A stretch of DNA of 64,000 bases. Source: an uncultured Collinsella sp. (GTDB lineage Bacteria > Actinomycetota > Coriobacteriia > Coriobacteriales > Coriobacteriaceae). Positions 43,301 to 51,420 of the stretch are shown here, one piece after another. A program made the translations under genes and the position numbers. The stretch spans positions 124,001 through 188,000 of the forward strand of contig CATZLI010000006.1 of NCBI GenBank assembly GCA_958421275.1, read 5' to 3'. Below the pieces are notes generated by a model. It had not been told where the DNA came from. It searched no databases and saw nothing but the letters and a program-made list of their open reading frames with translations. Within the stretch, counting starts at the first letter, position 1; the number at the start of each line of letters is the position of its first letter.

Positions 43301-43611
43301 CCCTCGCCACCGGTGCGACCCTGCGGCGCGCCCAAACGGACCTCGGGCTGACCCTCGATATTGCAGATAAAGCTGTACCAGATAAGACAGGGCTCGGTGC
43401 ACTCAAGCTCTACGGTAAATATGCCGTCGCCCTCGTGCGTCATGGGATACAGAGACTCACCGATCTCATCGACCCAGGTGCGCAGCGTAAGCGTTGCCTG
43501 GTTGGGGTCGGCATCCTCCAAAATCACCGAGAGCGAAACGGAAGTTCCAGTGGTCACAGCGCCAAACGGAGTGCGAAACTGCGGCAGACGGCTGTTGTGA
43601 ATCAATCTCAT
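40315..43611 (-). CDS. Fusion of GH13 neopullulanase/alpha-glycosidase and GH77 4-alpha-glucanotransferase
   Basis: The 1098-residue protein joins two enzymes. Residues 1 to about 125 form a CBM34-like beta domain. From about 130 the GH13 domain shows WYERGMVYQIFPDRYA, DGVFNHTGDD, GWRLDVADEL (nucleophile Asp), LLGEVWED (acid Glu) and LLSSHDRPR (third Asp). From about residue 645 a GH77 domain follows: YWQVLPVNPTDFFRSPYAGPSAFAGN, IEVIGDIPMYVSDDSAD, RLDHFLGFHSYFSIPAG and FIAEDLGYLTPGV. Together they should debranch or hydrolyse maltodextrins and rearrange them, serving breakdown of glycogen made by the adjacent operon. No signal peptide is visible, so it is intracellular. Confidence 0.93.
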   Translation of the reverse strand: MRLIHNSRLPQFRTPFGAVTTGTSVSLSVILEDADPNQATLTLRTWVDEIGESLYPMTHEGDGIFTVELECTEPCLIWYSFICNIEGQPEVRLGAPQGRTGGEGVTYNYAEVPSFQITVYKHRKVRPEWYERGMVYQIFPDRYARDENWRERTLTEVEKPRKGIQRRMVEDWNEPPEYERAEDGSIKTWDFYGGSLKGIQNDLPRIAELGFTAIYLNPIFEAASNHRYDTADYTKIDPILGTEQDFTELCEAAEKLGISIILDGVFNHTGDDSIYFNRYGNYPGVGAWQSEDSPWRDAFYFHEDGSYDCWWGVGNMPAINESSELVRERLLGKDGVIRKWLRAGAHGWRLDVADELSDDFLAEIKKAVLAEKPDALLLGEVWEDASNKISYGHLRRYLQGSELDSAMDYPFRDMVIGFLMGYKNAYQAAEDIETLRENYPREALACALNLLSSHDRPRIISVLGGGPDESQLPESERSKWRLDDNSMGLAKSRFWLATLMQMTFPGVPSIYYGDEYGLEGLTDPGNRRTLPTKDQLHDFDTLAIVKNASAVRRALPFMVDGEIKAFALNDEVLAYTRTGKDGEAATVIINRSLRNSHRVTIPALGECASDVISGHECEIHNGTVTLDLYPLGSSIIYHHAEKRLQEPLDHGAGVVCHITSVPTDDGKPGTIGAPTRRFIDHLAAMGMRYWQVLPVNPTDFFRSPYAGPSAFAGNIDLLPESHEELAADFAAWKAHGGEDADPLYTAFKHRNADWLEKYCVYMAVKKYFEGESRHDWPADVARYNEYLIDDKRFHDEAELQAYMQYRFDLAWCELMNYAHKKGIEVIGDIPMYVSDDSADAWSEPENFWLSDTGKAIEISGAPPDNFAPEGQVWGNPTFRWDRMKENGYRWWLDRLRRAFSLYDRVRLDHFLGFHSYFSIPAGKACADGRWLAGPGKDLFQTAYDELGPLNFIAEDLGYLTPGVRAMASTCGFPGMDVLEFSDYDVRCGIHPTPGKILYTSTHDTSTLAGWCTRSFAGGDEPSGITLASELMGNALASDAPLVMMPLQDILGLGDDARMNVPGVATGNWTWQAQEVDIATAEQKTAKLLRNTHRFWGEA

Positions 43612-43738
43612 AATTCGGTCCAGTTCAATAGAATCACGGCCTGCGGGCCATGGGCTTTACGCACAGGATATAAGTATATATGTTGCACACAGGCTGTATA
43701 AACAACATCCGTTTACCATCGGCGAACGGTTGTCCTAG

Positions 43739-43755
43739 AAAATCGTTTTACCACC
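43739..43755. promoter_or_regulatory. Candidate LacI-type operator upstream of the GH13-GH77 gene
   Basis: Read on the minus strand the site is GGTGGTAAAACGATTTT. It shares GGTAAAACG.TTTT with a site upstream of glgB (53977-53996). AAAACG-centred dyads are typical LacI-family targets. No LacI gene lies in the window. Confidence 0.35.
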
Positions 43756-43807
43756 CAAATTATCGCGATATTTAAAAACGTCTATACCGATACTATTTGT
43801 ATCCAAA

Positions 43808-43952
43808 CAAAAGTACTTCGGTTTACTACGACGAATTGAATGATCTCAACAACAGTCATTTTGGTGATATTAAAACCGCAGCTAGAAGCGTTCTTAATTT
43901 CGAAGATTACTCGCCGTGGTCGGCCGGAGCCACTTTGTCGTAGTAAACCGGC
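43808..43952. ncRNA. 145-nt structured intergenic element, copy 2
   Basis: Arms CGGTTTACTACGAC (43819-43832) and GTCGTAGTAAACCG (43937-43950) form a perfect 14-bp stem. Length and conserved blocks match copy 1 at 39689-39833, about 54 percent identity by eye over 145 aligned positions without gaps. Arm positions differ compensatorily. A T-run follows the right arm. It occupies much of the 430-base gap 43612-44041 between the GH13-GH77 gene and glgA. Confidence 0.55.
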
Positions 43953-43972
43953 CCTCTTTTTAATGCGAAGTT

Positions 43973-44017
43973 CAACGCAAAAGAGGGCGCCTGGTTGGGG
44001 CGCCCTCTTTTGCGTTG
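43973..44017 (-). terminator. Terminator at the end of the glycogen operon
   Basis: An 18-bp perfect stem (43973-43990 with 44000-44017) has a 9-base loop and AAAAGAGGGCGC/GCGCCCTCTTTT arms. It lies 25 bases past the glgA stop and can work in either direction. Confidence 0.9.
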
Positions 44018-44041
44018 AGGATTTAGTTTTAATCGTCCGGA

Positions 44042-46420
44042 TTAGCGGCGCTTGCGGGCGGCCGTTGCCTTGCGGACGGAGGTCTTCTTGGTCGGAGCCT
44101 TTTCCTCGGCCGAAACGGCGGGGGAGACCGGGGTCTCCTTGGCGGGCTCGGTCTTTGCCTTAGTCTTGGGAGCGGCCTTAACCTCGGCAGCCTTCGGAGT
44201 CGGCTCGGCCTTTACTGCGGGCTTGTCCTCGGCCTTACCCTCTGCCTTGGGAGCTGCAGCCTTGGTCGTGGTCTTCTTGGCCGTCGTCGCGGCGCGTTTG
44301 CGCGTGGTGGTCTTGGCGGCCGGCTTTGCCTCGACAGCTGCCTTGGCCTCGGGCTCGGAGGGCGCCTCCTCGACCTTGACGGCGGGCTTTGCAGTAGCCT
44401 TCGGGGCCGTCTTCGCGGCGGCCTTCGTCGTAGCGGCCTTGGCCGTCGTCGACTTCGTAGCCGTGGTCTTCTTGGCTGCCGTTGCCTTCTTGGTGGTTGC
44501 AGCCGTCTTCTTGGCAGCGGTCTTGGCCGGAGCCTTTGCCGCAGGCTTAGCCTCGGCGGCGGCCTTTACCTCGGGAGCAGCCTCGACCTCGTTGGCCTTC
44601 TTGGCAGCGGCGGTCGTGCGCTTGCGCGTGGTCGATGCCTTGGCAGTAGTTGCCTTGGCAGCGGTGGTCTTGCTCGCAGTGGCCTTCGTGGTCGTAGCCT
44701 TCTTAGCCGTTGCCTTGCGGGTCGTCGTCTTTTTGGTGGCAGGCTTCGCAGCGGGCTTCACCTCAGGCTCGGGCTCGGGAGTAGCCTCGACCTTCACCTC
44801 AGGATCGGCCTTAACGGGCTTAGCTTCAACCGGCTTCTCCTCGGCCTTGGGCTCCTCGGCGACAGCGGGCTCCTTAACGGTCGCCGCAGGCTCGGCCTCA
44901 TCAGCAACCGGCTCCTCTACGGCCGTAGCAGCCTCCACAGCCGCTGGGCGCTCAATCTCCGGGTGCATAAAGAAGTACAGGTCCAGATACTTGTCGGCCG
45001 AGCGCGTCCAGCTAAAGTCCTGGCTCATGGCCTGCGTGACCAGCTGATTCCAGGCCTCGCGATTATCCCAGAACAGGCGTGCCGCACGGAACACCGCGTC
45101 GCCCATCTCATCGCCGTTAAAGTTGGTAAATGAGAAGCCCGTGCCCTCGCCGGTAAACTCGTTGTACGGCTGCACGGTGTCCTTCAGACCACCGGTCTCG
45201 CGAACAATCGGCAGAGTACCGTAGCGCATGGCGATGATCTGCGACAGGCCGCAGGGCTCAAACTTCGAAGGCATCAGGAACATATCGGCGGCGGCGTACA
45301 TGCGCTGCGACAGCGCAGGATCGAACTCGATGCGCGCGGCCATGGTGCCGGGGTACTTGTCCTGGAAGTAGCGCAGGCCGTCCTCGTAGTCGCGGTCGCC
45401 GGTACCCAGCACGGCCACCTGAACGCCGCCGGACAGGATTCGGTCGAGCGCGTACATGACCAGGTCCATGCCCTTCTGGCGCGTCAGGCGCGTGACCATC
45501 ACCATGAGCGGGCGGTCGTCGCGAACCTCGAGGCCCAGCTCTTCCTGTAGCTTGGCCTTGCACACGGCCTTGCCGGAACGGTCCTCCACGGTGTAGTTGG
45601 CGGCAATGCGCTTGTCGGTTGCCGGGTCAAAGGCCGCCACGTCAATGCCGTTGAGGATGCCCTGCAGCGCGTAGGAGCGCTCGCGCAGTACGCCGTCCAG
45701 GCCCTCGCCAAACTCGGGCGTCTGGATCTCGCCCGCATAGGTGGGGCTCACCGTGGTAATGGCATCGGCATAGTGCAGCGCGCCCAGCATGTAGTTGATG
45801 CTGCAGGCGTCGCAACGCAGCTGCGTAGCAGCCGCCGGAATATGCGCCACACCCAGGATGTCCTCCATCACGGTGTCGCTAAACTGGCCCTGGAACGCCA
45901 CGTTGTGGATCGAGAACACAGTCTTGACGCGGTCGTACAGCGGCAGGCCCTGGTAGAACTCGCGCAAGAACACGGGCGCCAGTGCCGTCTGCCAGTCGTT
46001 ACAGTGCAGGATGTCGCACTCAAAGCCCTCGGGCAGGTGCTGCAGGCTCTCGGTAATGGCCTTGGAGAAGAACGCGAAGCGCTCGCCGTCGTCGAAGAAG
46101 CCGTACGGATAATCGCGCGCAAAGTAGCGCTCGTTGTCCACGAACATATAGGTGACGCCGTCGTGCTCGAGCTTCTCCAGCCCGCAGTACTCGTTGCGCC
46201 AGCCCAGGCTCACGTAAAAGTCGGAAAAGTGCTCCATCTGCGCCTTGTACTCATCCTTGATGGTGGCGTACTTGGGCACCATCACAATGACTTCGGCGCC
46301 GGCGCGCACGAGCGCCGCAGGCAGCGAGCCCGCCACGTCGCCCAGGCCACCGGTCTTAACAAACGGTGCGCACTCGGCCGAGGCAAACACGATCTGCATC
46401 TTTTTGCTGGAATCTGCCAT
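44042..46420 (-). CDS. glgA: Glycogen synthase with a long Lys/Ala/Thr-rich C-terminal tail
   Basis: GlgA (GT5) extends alpha-1,4-glucan from ADP-glucose. The catalytic part (about residues 1-485) has ECAPFVKTGGLGDVAGSLP, CNDWQTAL, VSPTYAGEIQTPEFGEGLDGVL and PSKFEPCGLSQIIAMRYGTLPIVRETGGL. About 305 further residues form a low-complexity tail: first Glu/Pro/Ala-rich, then repeated KKATTTKA-, TTRKRTTA- and KTAAKKTA-like segments ending RKATAARKRR, similar to histone H1 or AlgP tails. Normal GlgA is about 480 residues. The ATG at 46420 follows GGGAG. Last gene of the glg operon. Confidence 0.95.
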   Translation of the reverse strand: MADSSKKMQIVFASAECAPFVKTGGLGDVAGSLPAALVRAGAEVIVMVPKYATIKDEYKAQMEHFSDFYVSLGWRNEYCGLEKLEHDGVTYMFVDNERYFARDYPYGFFDDGERFAFFSKAITESLQHLPEGFECDILHCNDWQTALAPVFLREFYQGLPLYDRVKTVFSIHNVAFQGQFSDTVMEDILGVAHIPAAATQLRCDACSINYMLGALHYADAITTVSPTYAGEIQTPEFGEGLDGVLRERSYALQGILNGIDVAAFDPATDKRIAANYTVEDRSGKAVCKAKLQEELGLEVRDDRPLMVMVTRLTRQKGMDLVMYALDRILSGGVQVAVLGTGDRDYEDGLRYFQDKYPGTMAARIEFDPALSQRMYAAADMFLMPSKFEPCGLSQIIAMRYGTLPIVRETGGLKDTVQPYNEFTGEGTGFSFTNFNGDEMGDAVFRAARLFWDNREAWNQLVTQAMSQDFSWTRSADKYLDLYFFMHPEIERPAAVEAATAVEEPVADEAEPAATVKEPAVAEEPKAEEKPVEAKPVKADPEVKVEATPEPEPEVKPAAKPATKKTTTRKATAKKATTTKATASKTTAAKATTAKASTTRKRTTAAAKKANEVEAAPEVKAAAEAKPAAKAPAKTAAKKTAATTKKATAAKKTTATKSTTAKAATTKAAAKTAPKATAKPAVKVEEAPSEPEAKAAVEAKPAAKTTTRKRAATTAKKTTTKAAAPKAEGKAEDKPAVKAEPTPKAAEVKAAPKTKAKTEPAKETPVSPAVSAEEKAPTKKTSVRKATAARKRR

Positions 46421-46444
46421 ATTGTCTCCCATGTTGCAATTCGA

Positions 46445-46478
46445 GAATAGCCGCCTGGCGCTAACCGGGCGGCTATTC
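46445..46478 (-). other. Stem-loop between glgD and glgA
   Basis: GAATAGCCGCC and GGCGGCTATTC form an 11-bp perfect stem with a 12-base loop in the glgD-glgA spacer. No T-run follows on the minus strand, so it may be a processing or stability element rather than a terminator. Confidence 0.55.
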
Positions 46479-46510
46479 TACCTGTTACGAGCGATGTTGC
46501 GGTGCCAACG

Positions 46511-47638
46511 TTAACGTACGATGGTGGTGTCGGAAGTTAACGGAGCCTTGCCCAGCACCAGGATGTTCTCGGGCGTGCCGCGAAGCTCGGTGTTGGTGGG
46601 AACCACGTTGTTCTTGTCCAGAATGGCGTTCTCAACGCGAGCGCCGCTCTTGATGATGCAGCTCTGGTTGATGATCGAGTTGGTCACCGAGGCGCCCTCC
46701 TCGACCACGACGCCGCGCGACAGGATCGAATTGCGCACGGTGCCCTTGATGATGCAGCCGGCCGAGATGATCGAGTTGCACGCGTGGCTGCCCGTCGCAT
46801 AGCGCGAAGGCGGCACGTCGTGAGCCTTGGTCAGGATCGGGCGCTCGGGATCGAAGAGCTGGTCGGCCACGGTCTGGTCGAGCAGGTCCATGCTGCGGCG
46901 ATACAGCGACTTCTCGCTAAACACGCCCACGACCTCGCCCTTGTACTCGTAGCTGCACACGTCGATGTTGCCAAAGTCGCCTTGGAGTGCCTCGAGCAGG
47001 TCCAGATAGTCGGCTGCCTGGTAGTGATCGATGATCTCGAGCAGCGTCTCGCGGTTGACGATGCAGCAGTCCATAGAGGCGTTGTCGCCGTACACGACGC
47101 CGGCGCTCACGCCCGTCAGGCGACCGTTCTCGTTAATTTCGAGTTTGGTCTCGTCATCGACGTTGCGCGTGGCCTTGCAGTACACCACGGTCATCTGGGC
47201 ACCGGAGTTCTCGTGCGCGTCGATGATGGTGTTGAGGTCCATGTTAAAGATGATGTTGGTGCCCATCATCACAACATAGGGCTTGTCCGAGCGCTGGAAC
47301 AGCGTCTTGTTGGAGATGATGTCGCGCAGCAGGAAGCGCATGCCGCCCTTGGTGGTGCCATACGCGTTGCCGGGCACCATGAACAGGCCGCCCTTCTTGC
47401 GGTCCAGACCCCAGTCCTTGCCCGAACCAACGTGGTCGATCAGCGAGCGGTAGTTGCCCGGCATGACGACGCCGACGGTCTTAATGCCGGCATTCATCAT
47501 GTTGGACAGCGGAAAGTCGATCAGGCGGTAGCGGCCCAAAAAGGGAACGGACGCGATGGGGCGGTCCTTGAGCAGGACGCTGCCGTAGCTCGAAGAGTAG
47601 TTAGCGGTGATATAACCGATGGCCTTGCGATTGATCAT
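46511..47638 (-). CDS. glgD: GlgD, ADP-glucose pyrophosphorylase subunit
   Basis: This 375-residue protein has the nucleotidyltransferase-left-handed-helix layout of GlgC but the divergent N-terminus of GlgD: MINRKAIGYITANYSSSYGSVL instead of the GGxGxRL pyrophosphorylase loop. RPIASVPFLGRYRLIDFPLSNMMNAGI and the C-terminal hexapeptide repeats (NSIISAGCIIKGTVRNSIL) follow. In Firmicutes GlgD forms a hetero-oligomer with GlgC and raises its activity. The ATG at 47638 follows AAGGGGG and lies 4 bases past the glgC stop. Confidence 0.93.
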   Translation of the reverse strand: MINRKAIGYITANYSSSYGSVLLKDRPIASVPFLGRYRLIDFPLSNMMNAGIKTVGVVMPGNYRSLIDHVGSGKDWGLDRKKGGLFMVPGNAYGTTKGGMRFLLRDIISNKTLFQRSDKPYVVMMGTNIIFNMDLNTIIDAHENSGAQMTVVYCKATRNVDDETKLEINENGRLTGVSAGVVYGDNASMDCCIVNRETLLEIIDHYQAADYLDLLEALQGDFGNIDVCSYEYKGEVVGVFSEKSLYRRSMDLLDQTVADQLFDPERPILTKAHDVPPSRYATGSHACNSIISAGCIIKGTVRNSILSRGVVVEEGASVTNSIINQSCIIKSGARVENAILDKNNVVPTNTELRGTPENILVLGKAPLTSDTTIVR

Positions 47639-47642
47639 CGGA

Positions 47643-48791
47643 TCATTCCCCCTTCCCGATAACGACGTCATTTCCAACGACGGCCGTATCCTTGGTGGTA
47701 TCGACAGAGCCGAGCTTCACGCCCTCTTCGACCGTGGAGTTCTCGCCCAAAATAGCGCGGCAGATGTGCGCGCCGCTCTTAACGTGCGCACCCGGCAGCA
47801 GCACGGAGTCCTCGACCACGGCGCGCTCCTCGATGATGACATCGGTCGAAAGGATTGAGTGGCGAGCGGTGCCGTAGATCTTGCAGCCGTTGGAGACCAG
47901 GCAGTCGTCCAGGCGGCCGTCCGGGCCAATGTAGTGCGGCGGACGCGTGGTGATGTTGGACATGATGGGGAAGTGCTTGTCGAACAAATCGAACTCGGGG
48001 TTGTTGCCCAGCAGGTCCATCGAGGTCTCGTGGAAGCTGGCGATGGTGCCGACGTCCTTCCAAAAGCCGTGGAACTCGTAGCTGTACAGGCGCTTGCCCT
48101 CGCCGAGCAGCTTGGGGATGATGTCCTTGCCAAAGTCGTGGCTCGAGCGCTGGTCCAGAGCGTCCTCTTCGAGTGCCTCGATCAGCACGTCGGCCGAGAA
48201 GATGTAGATGCCCATGGACGCGAGGTTCGAATCGGGCTTATCGGGCTTCTCGGTGAACTTGGTGATGCGCCCGTCCTCGGGGTCGGTGGTCAGGATGCCA
48301 AAGCGGCTGGCCTCTTCCCACGGCACGGGCATAACGCTCACCGTGAGGTCGGCGTTGTTCTCAATGTGCGTCTTGAGCATCTTGCGGTAGTCCATGCGAT
48401 ACAGGTGATCGCCCGAAAGAATCAGGACGTACTTGGGGTCGTTGGCCTTGATGTAGTCGAGGTTCTGCGTAATGGCGTCGGCCGTGCCCGCATACCAGGC
48501 GCCGCCGGTCTGCGTCTCGTACGGCGGCAGGATCGATACGCCGCCGTCACGGCTGTCCAGATCCCAGGCCTCGCCGGAGCCCACATAGGCATGCAGCAGG
48601 TAGGGACGGTACTGCGTCAGAACGCCCACCGTGTCGATGCCCGAGTTGGAGCAGTTGGACAGCGAAAAGTCGATAATGCGGAACTTGCCACCAAAGCTAA
48701 CCGCCGGCTTAGCGATCTTTTGGGTGAGTGCCCCCAATCGGCTGCCCTGTCCTCCTGCGAGGAGCATCGCGATGCATTCTTTCTTACTCAT
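47643..48791 (-). CDS. glgC: Glucose-1-phosphate adenylyltransferase
   Basis: GlgC makes ADP-glucose, the committed donor for glycogen. The 382-residue protein has the catalytic loop MLLAGGQGSRLGALTQKIAKPAVSFGG, GGAWYAGTADAITQNLDYI, SGDHLYRMDY and the Asp/Lys pair in ITKFTEKPDKP, plus C-terminal beta-helix repeats. All catalytic residues seem intact, so this is the active partner of GlgD. GAAGGAGAAATCG precedes the ATG. Confidence 0.96.
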   Translation of the reverse strand: MSKKECIAMLLAGGQGSRLGALTQKIAKPAVSFGGKFRIIDFSLSNCSNSGIDTVGVLTQYRPYLLHAYVGSGEAWDLDSRDGGVSILPPYETQTGGAWYAGTADAITQNLDYIKANDPKYVLILSGDHLYRMDYRKMLKTHIENNADLTVSVMPVPWEEASRFGILTTDPEDGRITKFTEKPDKPDSNLASMGIYIFSADVLIEALEEDALDQRSSHDFGKDIIPKLLGEGKRLYSYEFHGFWKDVGTIASFHETSMDLLGNNPEFDLFDKHFPIMSNITTRPPHYIGPDGRLDDCLVSNGCKIYGTARHSILSTDVIIEERAVVEDSVLLPGAHVKSGAHICRAILGENSTVEEGVKLGSVDTTKDTAVVGNDVVIGKGE

Positions 48792-48899
48792 CGATTTCTC
48801 CTTCTGTCATCGATGTTCCTAAACCCATTAGCGACGGGCGCGGCGCAACGTCACGCCCGTCGAGTAATGCCGTGCTGGCATAGGGGAGCTCGCGCGCCT

Positions 48900-51326
48900 T
48901 TACGCGTGCCAGATCTCGTCGCGGTACTCGCGAATGGTGCGGTCGCTCGAGAACCAGCCGCTCGAGGCGGTGTTGAGCAGGGCCTTGCGGTTCCAGGTCT
49001 CCTGGTCGCCGTAGCTGCCCGTGAGCTTCTCCCACGCATCCACGTAGCTGCGGAAATCGGCCATGACCAGGTCGGGGTCGTTGTTGTTCATGAGCTCGTT
49101 GTAGATGCTCTCAAAGTTGCCCGAAAGACCCGCAAAGGTGTTGTCCTTGAGCTCGTCCATCACGCGGCCCAGACGCTCACGGTCGCCGTTGAGGGTATCC
49201 CACGCAAAGTAGCTGTTCGATGCCCAGAGCTGCTCGACCTCGGGGGCGGTCAGACCAAAGATGGCCTCGTTCTCGCGGCCGGCCAGGTCGGCGATCTCGA
49301 TGTTGGCGCCGTCGAGGGTACCCAGCGTAATGGCGCCGTTCATCATGAGCTTCATGTTGGACGTGCCCGAGGCCTCCTTGCCGGCCGTGGAGATCTGCTC
49401 CGAGATCTCGGCAGCGGGGTAGATGAGCTGGGCGTTGCTCACGCGGAAGTTGGGGATGAAGCAGACCTTCATGACCTCGTTGACGCGCGGATCGTTGTTG
49501 ATGACGTCGGCCACGGAGTTAATGAGGCGGATGGTCTCCTTGGCAAAGGTGTAGCTGGAGGCAGCCTTGCCGCTAAAGATGAAGGTCGTCGGCGTCACGT
49601 GGAAGTTGGGATCGGCGATGCGACGGTTGTAGATGTCCATCACCTTCATGATGTTCATGAGCTGGCGCTTGTAGGCGTGGAAGCGCTTCACCTGGACATC
49701 GAAGACGGTGTTGGGGTCAATGACCAGACCGGTCTCGGCCTTAACGTAGGCGGCCAGGCGCTCCTTGTTGGCGCGCTTGGAGGCACCCACGGCCTTCAGG
49801 AACTCGGTGTCGTTCTGGAACTCCTTGAGTTTCTCCAGCTCAAAGGCGTCCTTCAGCCAGCCGTCGCCAATGGCCTCGGTCACGAGCTTGGCGTAGGTGG
49901 GGTTGGCCTCGGCAAAGAAGCGACGGTGCGAGATGCCGTTGGTCTTGTTGTTGAACTTTTCGGGCGTCAGGGCATAGAAGTCCTTGAGCACGATGTTCTT
50001 GATGATGTCGGAGTGGATCTTGGCCACGCCGTTGACGCTGTGGCTGCAGATCACAGACAGGTTGGCCATGCGAATCTCACCGTCCCACAGGATGGCGGTC
50101 TGGCGCAGACGCTCTTGCCAGCCCTCCTGCGTGGTGTCGAACGACTCGTGCCAACGACGGCTGATCTCGTCGATGATCTGGTACACACGGGGGAGGAGCT
50201 TGGAGAACATGCCAATGGGCCACTTCTCCAGGGCCTCAGGCAGGATGGTGTGGTTGGTGTAGCTCACGACCTGCGTCACGATGTTCCAGGCGTCATCCCA
50301 CTCGAGCTTCTTCTCGTCGATGAGGATACGCATGAGCTCGGGACCGCACATGGCGGGGTGCGTGTCGTTGGTGTGGATGGCCACAAACTGCGGCAGCAGC
50401 TCCCAGTTCTCGCCGTGCTCCTTCTCAAAAGTGTCGAGCAGGCTGTAGATGCCGGCCGAAACAAACAGGTACTCCTGCTTCAGACGCAGCAGACGGCCGT
50501 GCTCGCCGGCGTCGTTGGGGTAGAGGATGGCGCTGATGGCCTCGGCCTCGGCGCGCTCAGCATCGGCCAGGGCATAGTCGCCGCGGTTGAAGGCCTCAAG
50601 GTCAAAGTGCTCCTCGACCGGCTCGGCAGCCCAGACGCGCAGCTTGTTGACAGTCTCGCCGGCATAGCCCACGACGGGGATGTCATAAGGGACGGCCAGG
50701 ATGTCCTGCGTGTCCACCGTGCGGTAGAACGTGCGACCGTTCTCCTCAAAGCCCTCAACATGGCCACCAAACTTAATAGTCACGGCCTTGTCCTGACGGC
50801 GGACCTCCCAGGGATACCCGTGGGTGAGCCACTCGTCGGTGGCCTCGACCTGGCTGCCGTTGACGATCTCCTGCTTAAACAGGCCGTAACGGTAGCGCAT
50901 GCCGTTGCCGTAGCCGGCGATGCCCTCGGCTGCCATGGAATCCAGGAAGCATGCGGCCAGACGGCCCAGACCGCCATTGCCCAGCGCCGGATCGGGCTCC
51001 TGGTTCTCGATGACGGACAGGTCGAAACCCATGTCGTCGAGTGCCTCGGCGACCATGTCGCGCACGCCAAAGTTGAGCAGATAGTTGTCGAGCAGGCGGC
51101 CGATCAAAAACTCGATCGAGAAGTAGTACACGCGCTTTTTACCCTCGGCGGTCACGCGGGCGTCGCTCTTGGTGGCAACGGTGCGTGCCTTCTCGGCCAC
51201 GAGCTTGGCCAAGGCGTTAAAGCGGTCGAGGCCGCTGGCGGCCTCGACGCTCTTGCCACTGATGCTCATGACGGCATCGCGATAGAGCTCAGTAAACTCC
51301 TGCTTGTTGTCGAAGATCTTATTCAT
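48900..51326 (-). CDS. glgP: Glycogen/maltodextrin phosphorylase
   Basis: GT35 phosphorylase releasing glucose-1-phosphate. The 808-residue protein shows DPALGNGGLGRLAACFLDSMA, NDTHPAMCGPELMRIL, the phosphate-site region VFDVQVKRFHAYKRQLMN and the PLP lysine in EASGTSNMKLMMNGAITLGTLDGANIEI. Length is normal. The gene lies inside an otherwise biosynthetic operon between glgB and glgC, so synthesis and breakdown would be co-transcribed. GGGAAAGGAACGT precedes the ATG. Confidence 0.96.
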   Translation of the reverse strand: MNKIFDNKQEFTELYRDAVMSISGKSVEAASGLDRFNALAKLVAEKARTVATKSDARVTAEGKKRVYYFSIEFLIGRLLDNYLLNFGVRDMVAEALDDMGFDLSVIENQEPDPALGNGGLGRLAACFLDSMAAEGIAGYGNGMRYRYGLFKQEIVNGSQVEATDEWLTHGYPWEVRRQDKAVTIKFGGHVEGFEENGRTFYRTVDTQDILAVPYDIPVVGYAGETVNKLRVWAAEPVEEHFDLEAFNRGDYALADAERAEAEAISAILYPNDAGEHGRLLRLKQEYLFVSAGIYSLLDTFEKEHGENWELLPQFVAIHTNDTHPAMCGPELMRILIDEKKLEWDDAWNIVTQVVSYTNHTILPEALEKWPIGMFSKLLPRVYQIIDEISRRWHESFDTTQEGWQERLRQTAILWDGEIRMANLSVICSHSVNGVAKIHSDIIKNIVLKDFYALTPEKFNNKTNGISHRRFFAEANPTYAKLVTEAIGDGWLKDAFELEKLKEFQNDTEFLKAVGASKRANKERLAAYVKAETGLVIDPNTVFDVQVKRFHAYKRQLMNIMKVMDIYNRRIADPNFHVTPTTFIFSGKAASSYTFAKETIRLINSVADVINNDPRVNEVMKVCFIPNFRVSNAQLIYPAAEISEQISTAGKEASGTSNMKLMMNGAITLGTLDGANIEIADLAGRENEAIFGLTAPEVEQLWASNSYFAWDTLNGDRERLGRVMDELKDNTFAGLSGNFESIYNELMNNNDPDLVMADFRSYVDAWEKLTGSYGDQETWNRKALLNTASSGWFSSDRTIREYRDEIWHA

Positions 51327-51420
51327 ACGTTCCTTTCCCCCGGGGATGTTTCTCCCGGAACGGTTATGACTTGTATCCTACGCCCCCGCGGGGCGGGTAA
51401 TTACAGCTGTAACGGTTTTG

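Noticed and set aside
44042..44960. Frameshift artefact as explanation of the GlgA tail
   Set aside because: The tail keeps the codon bias of the frame, has coherent Lys/Ala/Thr repeats and ends cleanly before a strong terminator; GlgB has a similar tail.
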